DNA of 64,000 bases from Bin87 sp965207585 (lineage in GTDB: Bacteria > Chloroflexota > Dehalococcoidia > Lucifugimonadales > UBA3495), in assembly GCA_965207585.1 (NCBI GenBank), contig CBDBMT010000003.1:3348001-3412000 (forward strand), given 5' to 3'. Shown in pieces: positions 34,777 through 42,776 of this stretch. The position numbers were made by a program, and so were the translations under genes. Numbering within the stretch: the stretch's first letter is position 1; the number at the start of each line of letters is the position of its first letter. The notes beneath the pieces are model-generated. The model saw nothing but the letters and a program-made list of their open reading frames with translations. It did not search any database and was not told where the DNA came from.

Positions 34777-35862
34777 ATGCACGTAGGCGCTGCCACCATT
34801 TTCCAGAACCCGGCCAAGTTCTCCACCGACTACGAGGTGTACCGGCAGGAACTCCGGCTGGCCGACTTGGCCGAACCGTTGGGTTTTCAGTCCATCTGGG
34901 GCGTGGAGCACCATTTCACCGACTACACCATGTGCCCCGACGTGCTCCAGTTCCTGACCTACATGGCCGGCCGCACCACCGACATGCAGCTGGGCAGTAT
35001 GGTCTGCGTCCTGCCCTGGCACGACCCTATGCGCGTCGCCGAACAGGTCTCCATGCTGGACAACCTCAGCGACGGGAGATTCATCCTGGGCGTGGGCCGC
35101 GGCCTGGCCAAGGTCGAATACGACGGTTTCCGCGTCGACATGAACGAGTCGCGCACGCGCTTCATCGAATCCGCCGAGTGCCTCCTGGCCGGCCTCGAAA
35201 GCGGGTTCTGCGAGTTCGACGGCGAGTACATCAAGCAGCCGCGTCGTGAGATCCGGCCCAACCCGTTCCGCAGCTTCAAGGATCGCACCTACGCCGCCGC
35301 GATCTCCCCCGAGAGCAGCCGCATCATGGCCCAACTGGGCGTGGGCATGCTGGTCATCCCGCAAAAGCCCTGGGACGAGGTCGAGCGCGACCTGACCAAC
35401 TACCGTAACGCCTGGTACGAGAGCCACGGAGCAGGATCAGCCGGCCCGCCGCCGCCGGTGGTCGCCTGCTGGACCTTCTGCCACGAAGACGCCGATTACG
35501 CCCGCGACATGGCCCGCCGCTACATCGGCGGCTACTGGCACACGGTCATGGACCACTACCAGTTCAAGGCCGACCACCACAAAGACATCAAGGGTTACGA
35601 GTACTACGGCAAGGTCGCCGAGAAGATGTTCGACTATGGCGACGACGAGGTAGTGGATTTCTTCGTCAACTTGCAGGTCTGGGGCACCCCCGAGCAGTGC
35701 TACGAGAAAATCCTGCAGATCCGCGAACGAACGGGTCATGACACCTACGTGGGCGCCTTCAGCTACGCCGCCATGCCCTACGATGACGCCGAAGCCAGCA
35801 TGCGCCTCTTCGCCGCCGAAGTGATGCCCGAGTTGAAGTCTCTGACGTTGGGAGTGCGTTAA
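34777..35862 (+). CDS. LLM-class flavin-dependent oxidoreductase (third of four)
   Basis: This 361-residue luciferase-like protein has GFQSIWGVEHHFTDY (the conserved EHHF active-site His), VLPWHDPMRVAEQVSMLDNLS, FILGVGRGLAKVEYDGF and a C-terminal SYAAMPYDDAEAS. The EHHF motif is shared with the first homologue (AEHHFQ). GAGG precedes the ATG by five bases. It lies 48 bases downstream of the second homologue, and the dispersed repeat follows immediately after its stop. Confidence 0.94.
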   Translation: MHVGAATIFQNPAKFSTDYEVYRQELRLADLAEPLGFQSIWGVEHHFTDYTMCPDVLQFLTYMAGRTTDMQLGSMVCVLPWHDPMRVAEQVSMLDNLSDGRFILGVGRGLAKVEYDGFRVDMNESRTRFIESAECLLAGLESGFCEFDGEYIKQPRREIRPNPFRSFKDRTYAAAISPESSRIMAQLGVGMLVIPQKPWDEVERDLTNYRNAWYESHGAGSAGPPPPVVACWTFCHEDADYARDMARRYIGGYWHTVMDHYQFKADHHKDIKGYEYYGKVAEKMFDYGDDEVVDFFVNLQVWGTPEQCYEKILQIRERTGHDTYVGAFSYAAMPYDDAEASMRLFAAEVMPELKSLTLGVR

Positions 35863-35892
35863 TTCACATCGATGAACAGGATAAACGGGATT
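35863..35892. repeat. Dispersed 29-bp repeat, inverted copy B
   Basis: The reverse complement reads AATCCCGTTTATCCTGTTCA then TCGATGTGAA, a diverged copy of the 36492 and 40812 elements. It begins at the stop of the preceding gene. Confidence 0.7.
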
Positions 35893-35903
35893 GGCTTTCG
35901 TCC

Positions 35904-35940
35904 CGTCATTCCCGCGAAAGCGGGCATCCAGCGCCTGGCA
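35904..35940. repeat. Palindromic intergenic repeat (CGTCATTCCCGCGAAAGCGGG type)
   Basis: CGTCATTCCCGCGAAAGCGG continues with GCATCCAGCGCCTGGCA. It contains the CCCGC-GAAA-GCGGG hairpin of widespread bacterial intergenic repeats. Only this copy is clear in the window. Confidence 0.6.
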
Positions 35941-36012
35941 CGATAGCGAGGAAGGCATGACCGACGCTCACGGGTCATTTGGGCGTACACCGAAGGCCAT
36001 CTGCGCGAATGG

Positions 36013-36237
36013 ATGGAGGGGCTGCATCGTTACTATAGTAACGGAGGCCGCCATGGCTACCACTATCGGTTTCCCGACCCGGCATCCCTGACGCCGGAGC
36101 AGGTGGACGAGTTGTATCGCCGCATCAAGCACAGACTGGACATCCACATGGACTTTCCGGATCAGGGGATTGAGGAGTACGCTTGGCAATCACTGGAGAC
36201 AATGGGCCTCATCAGTGAACGACCGGGCGGCAGGTAG
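36013..36237 (+). CDS. Small hypothetical protein
   Basis: The product is 74 residues from the ATG at 36013, with no good ribosome site. The middle and end look coding: DPASLTPEQVDELYRRIKHR then MDFPDQGIEEYAWQSLETMG. The first 20 residues look like read-through from repeat sequence, so the N-terminus is doubtful. I recognise no family. It sits in a repeat-rich gap beside a helicase relic. Confidence 0.4.
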   Translation: MEGLHRYYSNGGRHGYHYRFPDPASLTPEQVDELYRRIKHRLDIHMDFPDQGIEEYAWQSLETMGLISERPGGR

Positions 36238-36243
36238 AGACGA

Positions 36244-36350
36244 TTGCAAGATGCTCCAACTGCCCACCGGCTGCAAGACGGACGCAAGGCCGTCTGGCTC
36301 GCCCACCGCAAGGAACTGGCTGAGCAGACCCGTGGGTTGCTCAGCCGACC
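36244..36350 (+). pseudogene. Remnant of an SF2 helicase N-terminus
   Basis: A frame beginning near 36244 reads DGRKAVWLAHRKELAEQTRG, closely matching DGRKSVWLTHREELANQTEE of the helicase at 46808-49045. Just before it, another frame gives MLQLPTG, matching MTQLPTG of the same protein's Walker A region. The two pieces are joined by a short deletion that removes the rest of Walker A. It cannot encode a working helicase. Confidence 0.65.
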
Positions 36351-36491
36351 CCAATATCCACCGATTGGGCCAACGCCTAACGCGGCGTGCTTTAGGTCGA
36401 TCGTATCAAGCAGCGATTCACACGGTGGCCTGATAAATTTCCGCCGCTTGCAGGAACGGCAATAATCCGGATTACGGTGACATTGGGATTG

Positions 36492-36520
36492 ATCCTGATT
36501 ATCCTGTCCATCCATGCAAA
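36492..36520. repeat. Dispersed 29-bp repeat, copy C
   Basis: ATCCTGATTATCCTGTCCAT continues with CCATGCAAA, ending 20 bases before the acyl-CoA synthetase ATG. It differs from the 40812 copy at three positions. Confidence 0.75.
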
Positions 36521-36539
36521 TACCGGAGGAACGCATCCC

Positions 36540-38174
36540 ATGTCCGACTGGTTTCCAAAGCAGACCATAGGAGACCTGCTCAATGAGGCCGCCGGCCGGT
36601 TCGGCGGACGCGAGGCCCTCATGTACGAGGGTCGGCGGTGGACCTTCGACGAGTTTCGCAATGAAGCCGATCGGGTGGCGCGAGCCCTGATCAACCTCGG
36701 CGTCCAGCCCGGTGACAAGGTTTCCATTTGGATGCCGAACCGCGCGGAGTGGCTCTTCCTGTTCGGAGCCGTCGCCAAGATCGGGGCCGTGCTGGTGCCC
36801 ATCAACACGCGATTCCGCACCGGCGACATGGAATACCTGGTCAACCACTCCGACTCCACCGCCCTGATCCTGATGGACCGCTCCGGCCCGGTCGACTTCC
36901 TGGACATGTTGCACGAGGTCGCTCCCGAAATCGACGCCGGTGATGCGCGCGAGTTGTGTCCGTCCGCCTTCCCCGCGCTCCGCAACGTCATCGTCCTGGG
37001 CGAAAATCACCCTGCTGGCACAATCGACTGGGATGCCATGCTGGCTGGGGCCGACGAGGTCCCCGCCACCGAACTGGCCCATCGCGAATCCGCCGTCAGC
37101 CCGGACGACACCTTCCTGCTGATGTACACGTCCGGAACCACCGGGTTCCCCAAGGGCGTGATGCACTGCCATAACCCCATCCGCACCATCACCGACGCGG
37201 CCAACCGAATGGCCATGTCGTCCCGCGACGTAATCCTGATGTACTTGCCGCTCTTCCACTGCTTCGGGCTGTACGAGGGGCCGCTGATGTCATGGGTTAC
37301 CGGCGCGCGCATCGTCCTGACCACCATGTTCGATGCCGGCGAGGTGCTCGGTCTGCTTGAGTCCGAACGGGCCACCGTGATGGACGGGTTCGACACCCAC
37401 TTCTTCGACCTGACCCACCATCCCGACGTCGACCGGATCGACAGGAGCAGTCTGCGCACCATCCTGCTCGCCGTGGGCATGGCCTCCAGCGAACCCACCG
37501 CGCGCCTCACCCAGCAGAAGCTCTGCCCCTCGCTGTCGGCGTGGGGCATGACCGAGGTTGGGGTGGGCGCCACCCGAACCTTCTTGGACGCGCCAGAAGA
37601 CGACCGTTGCGTCGAAAGCGGCCACGCGCTCCCCGGTTACGAGTTCAAGGTCATCGACCCCGAAACCGGCGAGACGCTGCCGCCGTCAACGGTTGGCGAG
37701 CTGCTGGTGCGCGGCTACGCCCTCATGCAGGGCTACTACAAGCGCCCCGAGGCAACGGCGGAGGCCATCGACGACGACGGCTGGTTCCACACCGGCGACG
37801 TGGCGACCATGCGCGACGACGGCAGCATCCGCTTCATGGGTCGCTACAAAGACATGCTCAAGGTGGGAGGCGAAAACGTCGACCCCACCGAGGTGGAGGC
37901 TTTCCTGCTGGAACACCCGGCGGTCAACAAGGTGCAGGTAATCGGCGTGCCGGACCCGCGCTTGACCGAGGTCGCCTGCGCTTGCGTAGTCGTCGAACCG
38001 GGCCAGGCAATCACCGACTCCGATCTGGACGGTTTCTGTCGCGGCAAAATGGCCAGCTTCAAGATACCCCGCCATCTCGTCGTCATGGACGACTACCCGA
38101 TGACCTCCAGCGGCAAGGTGCAGAAATACCTGCTCCGCCAGATGGCATCAGAGCAACTTGGCCTGTCCGGATAG
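36540..38174 (+). CDS. AMP-forming acyl-CoA synthetase
   Basis: This 544-residue member of the ANL family activates a carboxylic acid to its CoA thioester via acyl-adenylate. Markers are the P-loop YTSGTTGFPKG (about 200-210), VLVPINTRF, LSAWGMTEVG, the GYALMQGYYKRPEAT segment, HTGDVATMRDDG and GRYKDMLKVGGENV, and the C-terminal Lys in SSGKVQKYL. The substrate may be a fatty or aromatic acid. The ATG at 36540 follows GGAGGA, nine bases away. A dispersed repeat lies immediately upstream, which may form part of its leader. A palindromic repeat follows the stop. Confidence 0.95.
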   Translation: MSDWFPKQTIGDLLNEAAGRFGGREALMYEGRRWTFDEFRNEADRVARALINLGVQPGDKVSIWMPNRAEWLFLFGAVAKIGAVLVPINTRFRTGDMEYLVNHSDSTALILMDRSGPVDFLDMLHEVAPEIDAGDARELCPSAFPALRNVIVLGENHPAGTIDWDAMLAGADEVPATELAHRESAVSPDDTFLLMYTSGTTGFPKGVMHCHNPIRTITDAANRMAMSSRDVILMYLPLFHCFGLYEGPLMSWVTGARIVLTTMFDAGEVLGLLESERATVMDGFDTHFFDLTHHPDVDRIDRSSLRTILLAVGMASSEPTARLTQQKLCPSLSAWGMTEVGVGATRTFLDAPEDDRCVESGHALPGYEFKVIDPETGETLPPSTVGELLVRGYALMQGYYKRPEATAEAIDDDGWFHTGDVATMRDDGSIRFMGRYKDMLKVGGENVDPTEVEAFLLEHPAVNKVQVIGVPDPRLTEVACACVVVEPGQAITDSDLDGFCRGKMASFKIPRHLVVMDDYPMTSSGKVQKYLLRQMASEQLGLSG

Positions 38175-38203
38175 TGTCATTGCGAGCGCAGCGCGGCAAT
38201 CTC
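38175..38203. repeat. Palindromic intergenic repeat (GTCATTGCGAGCGC type)
   Basis: TGTCATTGCGAGCGCAGCGC then GGCAATCTC is a word found as a dispersed repeat in many bacterial genomes. It lies just past the stop of the synthetase gene and forms a short ATTGC...GCAAT hairpin. Confidence 0.5.
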
Positions 38204-38263
38204 GTCATGGGGGCCAAACTACCGCGTCGCAGATCCTTGCAGCGACATAGTGATTGCTAACTG

Positions 38264-39022
38264 ATGACTCCCTACACCGGCATCACCGGGTTCTGCTCCC
38301 GTAACGAAGTCGATGCGGTGCTGGCATCGGTTCCAGCTGAGCCCAATCGCCTGCTGATGTGCGGCGTCCTGCTCAGCAACGCTCTGCTGTCAGGCGAACC
38401 GAGCGACGCCCCGAATCGCTGCCCGCCGCCGGACAGGATCGCGGCCATCTTCTCCGACGATCGCCGCTGCCTGAACTTGGTCCACTATCGCCCGCCACCC
38501 AGCGCGAACCTGGCGGATGCGTTAGCCCGCGCCACCGAGGTCGGCGGCCCCAACTGCCACGGCGTCCAGATCAACGCCACCCGCGGCGCTCCCTGGCCTG
38601 ACCTTGACGACCTAGCGGCGTACCGCGACCGTACCCGTCCGAGCCGCATCGTATTCCAGGCTGGACGTGAGGCTATGGAATCGGTCAACCACGATCCCGA
38701 CGAATTGGCTCGCCGCTGCGCTGCCTATTCCGGTTTGGTTACCGACGTACTGGTCGACGCCTCCGAAGGCCTCGGGCTTCCCCTCGACGCCGCCCGCTCC
38801 GCTGACTACCTGGCAGCCATTCGCGACGCCGCCCCGGAACTGGGCCTGGTGGTGGCCGGGGGTCTGCACTCCGGCAACGTTTCCGAACTGCTGTCGCCCC
38901 TGCTGCCCGAGTGGTCCGCCGTCAGCATCGACGCCGAGGGCCGCCTCCGCGACGCCGACGATCACCTCAACACGGAAGCCGCCATCGGATACCTGCGGGC
39001 GGCGCTGCGATTGCTGAATTGA
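38264..39022 (+). CDS. Hypothetical TIM-barrel-like protein, first gene of the DUF488 operon
   Basis: This 252-residue protein has alternating strands and helices suggesting a TIM barrel. Late segments resemble a phosphate-binding barrel end (LGLVVAGGLHSGNVSEL, then AVSIDAEGRLRDADD). The middle has LVHYRPPPSAN and ATRGAPWPDL. The pattern is reminiscent of phosphoribosylanthranilate isomerase-like folds, but no catalytic residues are identifiable. The ATG lacks a ribosome site. It ends 13 bases before the dual-OB gene and heads that operon. Confidence 0.65.
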   Translation: MTPYTGITGFCSRNEVDAVLASVPAEPNRLLMCGVLLSNALLSGEPSDAPNRCPPPDRIAAIFSDDRRCLNLVHYRPPPSANLADALARATEVGGPNCHGVQINATRGAPWPDLDDLAAYRDRTRPSRIVFQAGREAMESVNHDPDELARRCAAYSGLVTDVLVDASEGLGLPLDAARSADYLAAIRDAAPELGLVVAGGLHSGNVSELLSPLLPEWSAVSIDAEGRLRDADDHLNTEAAIGYLRAALRLLN

Positions 39023-39035
39023 CGCGGAGTCCTCT

Positions 39036-39719
39036 GTGACCACGCTGACAACAAAAAACATCGTTTGCCTCGCCAACTCCCGTAAAATGGCGGGCCGTTG
39101 CATCGCCGGCAAGGAAACATCGGAGGAGGCCCACTCGGGCAATTGGATCCGTCCCGTGAGCAGTCGCGAAAACGAGTCGGTCTCGGAACGGGAAAGGTGC
39201 TATGCCGACGGCAACGAACCACAACTATTGGACATTATCGAATTGTCTCTCCTGGGTCACAAACCCAAGGGCTACCAGCAAGAAAATTGGCTGCTGAACA
39301 CCTCCCGCCAGTGGCGCAAGACGGGACGCTTTACATGGGATGACTTGTCCAAGCTGGCCGACCCTGCGGCCCCGCTGTGGACCAACGGTTTCAACTCCCG
39401 CGGCGGTGAAAACGATCAGGTTCCGGTTGACATCGCCGCCGCACACGACACCTCGCTGCGGTTGGTCAGGGTCGATGATCTGACCGTTATCGTCTCCGAG
39501 CCGTCTCGCCCCAGCGCAAATTACCCAATATTGCGCGGCCGATTCAGTCACGGTGGCGACACCTATTGCTTCCGCATCACCGACCCGGTGAGCGAGAGCG
39601 GATCCGTCAACCTTCCCTACCGCGAATACTCGGTGGGCGAGCGTTACCTGACCGTGAGCCTAGGCGAACCGTTCGAAGGCAACGCGTACAAGCTCATCGC
39701 CGCCATCATCAGACCCTGA
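39036..39719 (+). CDS. Dual-OB-domain protein
   Basis: This 227-residue protein starts at a GTG with GGAG six bases upstream. It matches dual-OB proteins: an N-terminal segment (TTKNIVCLANSRKMAGRCIAG, then GNWIRPVSSR) and a C-terminal beta-rich OB-like unit (RGRFSHGGDTYCFRITDP, then LTVSLGEPFEGNAYKLIAA). Proteins of this type are found beside DUF488 genes in other genomes, to my knowledge. OB folds usually bind nucleic acids, so the protein may recognise DNA or RNA. It is followed 14 bases later by a DUF488 gene. Confidence 0.75.
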   Translation: MTTLTTKNIVCLANSRKMAGRCIAGKETSEEAHSGNWIRPVSSRENESVSERERCYADGNEPQLLDIIELSLLGHKPKGYQQENWLLNTSRQWRKTGRFTWDDLSKLADPAAPLWTNGFNSRGGENDQVPVDIAAAHDTSLRLVRVDDLTVIVSEPSRPSANYPILRGRFSHGGDTYCFRITDPVSESGSVNLPYREYSVGERYLTVSLGEPFEGNAYKLIAAIIRP

Positions 39720-39733
39720 CCGAGGAGCGCCGT

Positions 39734-40369
39734 TTGAACCAGACTAATCCGATGGTGTTGACCGTCGGACACTCCAATCACCCGCCGGAGGTGTTCATCG
39801 GTCTGCTGGTCCGCCACGGCGTCGACGAGGTCATCGACGTACGGTCGGCGCCGTACAGCCGCTACGCGTCCCAGTTCAATTATGAGGGCCTGAATCGGAT
39901 GCTCGACGACATAGGCATCGGTTACGCTTATCTCGGCGGCGAGTTGGGCGGTCGTCCCGTTGACCGGTCCTGCTACAACTCGGAAGGGCGCGTTCAGTAC
40001 GACCGCGTGGCGGTGACCGATTCATTCGAGGACGCATTGCGACGGGTCACCAGGGTGTCAGATGAAAACCGCGTGGCTCTGCTATGCACCGAAAAGGAAC
40101 CGCTCGAATGTCACCGCACCCTGTTGGTGGCACGAGCCCTGGCCATCCGCGACGTCGCCGTGGCCCACATTCATGCGGATGGGTTCCTGGAAAGTCACGA
40201 CGACGCGATGACCCGACTGCTAGAACTCCACAAGCTGCCGCCGCACGGGGACATGTTCCGCACGCGAGTTGACGTAATCACTGAAGCTCTTGACCGGCAA
40301 GCGCGCAAATTCGCCTACGTTATGACCGACCTGCCACCCGTAAATGACGCATTGGGAACCGCTCCGTGA
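39734..40369 (+). CDS. DUF488 protein, first copy
   Basis: This 211-residue protein starts at a TTG, preceded by GAGGAG at a good distance; the open frame extends further upstream but overlaps the dual-OB gene. DUF488 marks are TVGHSNHPPEVFIGLL, DEVIDVRSAPYSRYASQFN, YAYLGGELGGRP and LCTEKEPLECHR. The strongly conserved CxxxxxxCHR near the end may bind metal or act as a catalytic pair. The role of DUF488 is not established. Its last bases overlap the next DUF488 start (GTGA), so translation is coupled. Confidence 0.9.
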   Translation: MNQTNPMVLTVGHSNHPPEVFIGLLVRHGVDEVIDVRSAPYSRYASQFNYEGLNRMLDDIGIGYAYLGGELGGRPVDRSCYNSEGRVQYDRVAVTDSFEDALRRVTRVSDENRVALLCTEKEPLECHRTLLVARALAIRDVAVAHIHADGFLESHDDAMTRLLELHKLPPHGDMFRTRVDVITEALDRQARKFAYVMTDLPPVNDALGTAP

Positions 40370-40803
40370 AGCTCTACACCATAGGTTTCACCCGGAAGTC
40401 CGCGGCCGAGTTCTTCGGCCTGCTCCGGGAATCCGGCGCCAAGCGGGTAGTCGACGTCCGCCGGCGTAACACGTCGGGGTTGGCCGGGTTCTCCAAGAAG
40501 AGCGACCTACCATGGTTCCTCCGCGAACTCTGCGGCATGGACTACGTCCACCTGCCCCGACTCTCGCCCACCGACGCGCTGCTGGACGGCTACCGCAAAC
40601 GCGACATAACCTGGGATGAGTACGTGCCTCAATTCCACTCGATCATCGACCGCCGGCTCATCCGCGCCGCCATCCCGCAGGATATAATCGCCGACAGTTG
40701 CCTGCTGTGCAGCGAGCATCAACCCGAGAGGTGCCATCGTCGCCTCGTCGCCGAGCACCTCCAAAAGCATTGGGGTAATGTAGAAATCATCCATCTGGTC
40801 TGA
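40366..40803 (+). CDS. DUF488 protein, second copy
   Basis: This 145-residue protein is a shorter, separate DUF488 member: LYTIGFTRKSAAEFFGLL, KRVVDVRRRNTSGLAGFSK, DYVHLPRLSPTDALLDGYRK and LLCSEHQPERCHRRLVAEHL. The start GTG overlaps the previous stop by four bases. The two copies differ greatly in length and loop regions, so they are likely functionally distinct paralogues, not a recent duplication. This is the last gene of the operon; a dispersed repeat follows. Confidence 0.9.
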   Translation: MKLYTIGFTRKSAAEFFGLLRESGAKRVVDVRRRNTSGLAGFSKKSDLPWFLRELCGMDYVHLPRLSPTDALLDGYRKRDITWDEYVPQFHSIIDRRLIRAAIPQDIIADSCLLCSEHQPERCHRRLVAEHLQKHWGNVEIIHLV

Positions 40804-40811
40804 ATGCGATA

Positions 40812-40840
40812 ATCCTGTTTATCCTGTCCATCCCTGTAAA
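40812..40840. repeat. Dispersed 29-bp repeat, copy D
   Basis: ATCCTGTTTATCCTGTCCAT continues with CCCTGTAAA, the cleanest copy. It ends 28 bases before the phosphotriesterase-like start and eight bases after the DUF488 stop. Confidence 0.75.
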
Positions 40841-40868
40841 GTCTCGTCTTTCGCCGGAGGGAACCGCA

Positions 40869-41819
40869 ATGTCGCAGGTCAACACCGTCCTCGGTCCCAT
40901 CGACTCCTCCGAGATGGGTTTCACCCTCAGCCACGAGCACATCACCTTGGGCGCCGCCGGCGCGGCCGCCACCTACCCCGCCTTCCAGGACCGCCAGGCC
41001 ATCGCCGACGCGGCCACCGCGGCCCTTGCGGAAGCCTACGAAGGCGGCGTCCGCACCATCATCGACGTCACCACCTTCGACCTCGGCCGCGACGTCGCCA
41101 TGATGCAGGAGGTCAGCCAGCGCTCCGGCGTTCATGCCATCCCCTGCACCGGGAACCACCTGGCCGTGCCCCGCATCTTCTGGGGCGCGCCGGTAGATCG
41201 CGTCGCCGCCCTGTTCATCAAGGAGATCGAGGAGGGTATCGAGGACAGCGGCGTCAAGGCCGGCATCATCAAGGTGGCCAGCGATCGCGGCGGCATTACC
41301 GAAAACGAGGAGATCGTCCTGCGCGCCGCCGCCCGCGCCTGCAACGCCACCGGCACCCGCATCAGCACCCATACCTGGTCGCCGGACCGCGTCGGCGAAG
41401 AGCAGGTGCGTATCCTCAAGGAAGAGGGCGTCGACCTCAATCGAGTCTACATCGGTCACAGCAACGACGACACCGACGTGGGCTACCTGGTAGGGCTCCT
41501 CGAGGAAGGCGTCTGGCTCGGGCTCGACCGCTATCCCGGCGGCCGCACCCCGGAGACCCCCAGATGGGAGACTCGGACCGAGGTGGTGAAGCAGCTCATC
41601 GACGCCGGCTGGGCTCACCGCCTCATGCTGTCCCACGACCATTCGACCCCGGTGGTGCAACCCTCCGAGGAACTGCGGCGCGAACGCGAGGAATTCAACC
41701 CGGACGGTTACCTCTTCATCACCCGCAACGTCCTGCCCCGCCTCATCGAATTAGGCGCATCGGACTCCGACGTGCAGGCCATGATGGTCGACAACCCGCG
41801 CCGTTTCTTCGAAGACTGA
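40869..41819 (+). CDS. Phosphotriesterase-family metal hydrolase (PHP-like TIM barrel)
   Basis: This 316-residue amidohydrolase-superfamily member has the HxH metal motif (LSHEHI, early), a bridging-lysine candidate (AGIIKVASDRGGI), His ligands in RISTHTWSPDR and VYIGHSNDDTD, and the catalytic Asp in LMLSHDHSTP. It would hydrolyse a lactone or phosphotriester; homologues are often lactonases. The ATG follows GGAGGG. It is the first gene of an apparent operon with a flavin oxidoreductase (41845) and an S9 peptidase (42777), so the natural substrate may be handled by all three. Confidence 0.92.
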   Translation: MSQVNTVLGPIDSSEMGFTLSHEHITLGAAGAAATYPAFQDRQAIADAATAALAEAYEGGVRTIIDVTTFDLGRDVAMMQEVSQRSGVHAIPCTGNHLAVPRIFWGAPVDRVAALFIKEIEEGIEDSGVKAGIIKVASDRGGITENEEIVLRAAARACNATGTRISTHTWSPDRVGEEQVRILKEEGVDLNRVYIGHSNDDTDVGYLVGLLEEGVWLGLDRYPGGRTPETPRWETRTEVVKQLIDAGWAHRLMLSHDHSTPVVQPSEELRREREEFNPDGYLFITRNVLPRLIELGASDSDVQAMMVDNPRRFFED

Positions 41820-41844
41820 CCGCGACATCCACAGCGAGGTTGCC

Positions 41845-42723
41845 ATGAACATCGGTTTTTCCCTCTCCAACAACCAGGGTCTCACCAACGTCCATGATGT
41901 GGTGAGCGTTGCGGCCCGCGCCGAGGAACTCGGCTACGACTCGGTCTGGGCCAGCGACCACGTGTTCAACGTCAGCTACGTTTACGAGCGCCTGGGGAAC
42001 CGACCCTACTACGACCCTCTCACCATCCTGACCTTCGCCGCCGCGCAGACCCAGCGAGTCATCCTGGGCACCAGCGTGCTGGTCCTGCCCTATCACAATC
42101 CCATGCGGCTGGCGAAGCAGGCAGCGACCCTCGATCAGCTTTCCGGCGGCCGCGTGGCTTTGGGCGTCGGCGTGGGCGTGATCGACACCGAGATCGAAGC
42201 CATGGGCGTCCCCTTCGCCGAACGCGGGCCGTACACCGACGAATCCATTGCGATCATGAAGACCCTGTGGTGCGATGACGAACCGCGCCACGACGGCCGG
42301 TTCTTCCAGTTCTCGGACATGGCCTTCTCGCCGCGACCGGTTCGGCCGGAGGGCATCCCCCTCATTATCGGTGGGACCAGTCGCGCCGCCATCCGCCGCG
42401 CCGCCCGCCACGGCGACGGTTGGCACCCCACCGCCATGCCGCCGGAGGACCTCGCCCAGGGCATCCGCTACCTGCAGGAGCGGGCCGAACGCGCCGACCG
42501 CGATCCGGCATCCATTCCCGTTTCGGTGAGCGTGCCGTTGCAGGGTGGACGGCCCGGGCGTTTCGCCCTGGGCACGGAGCCCGCCGAGATGCGCGCCAAC
42601 GCCCAGGCTTTCGCCGACATCGGCGTCTCCCGCATCGTGGTTTCCCCGTATTCCGGCGACCCCGACGTGGTCTTCCCCGCCATGGAGACCGTGGCCGCCG
42701 AGGTTATGCCGGCCGTCGCGTAA
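41845..42723 (+). CDS. LLM-class flavin-dependent oxidoreductase (fourth of four)
   Basis: This 292-residue luciferase-like protein resembles the F420-dependent subfamily: IGFSLSNNQGLTNVHDV, LGYDSVWASDHVF, TSVLVLPYHNPMRLAKQAATLD, RVALGVGVGVIDTE and GIPLIIGGTSRAAIRRAARHGDG. It is 70-100 residues shorter than the other three copies here. GAGG precedes the ATG by six bases. It is sandwiched between a metal hydrolase and an S9 peptidase, implying a shared pathway (inference). Confidence 0.94.
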   Translation: MNIGFSLSNNQGLTNVHDVVSVAARAEELGYDSVWASDHVFNVSYVYERLGNRPYYDPLTILTFAAAQTQRVILGTSVLVLPYHNPMRLAKQAATLDQLSGGRVALGVGVGVIDTEIEAMGVPFAERGPYTDESIAIMKTLWCDDEPRHDGRFFQFSDMAFSPRPVRPEGIPLIIGGTSRAAIRRAARHGDGWHPTAMPPEDLAQGIRYLQERAERADRDPASIPVSVSVPLQGGRPGRFALGTEPAEMRANAQAFADIGVSRIVVSPYSGDPDVVFPAMETVAAEVMPAVA

Positions 42724-42776
42724 GCTACACAAATTCCAAGCCATTCAATTCCAGCCAGACCATACGGAGCCCTACC

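Larger units (their letters stand above)
36238..36539 (+). other. Intergenic gap with helicase relic and dispersed repeat
   Basis: This 302-base gap has no intact gene. It holds the helicase relic (36244-36350) and a copy of the 29-bp repeat 20 bases before the acyl-CoA synthetase ATG. The remainder (about 36351-36491) shows no pattern I can read. Confidence 0.5.
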
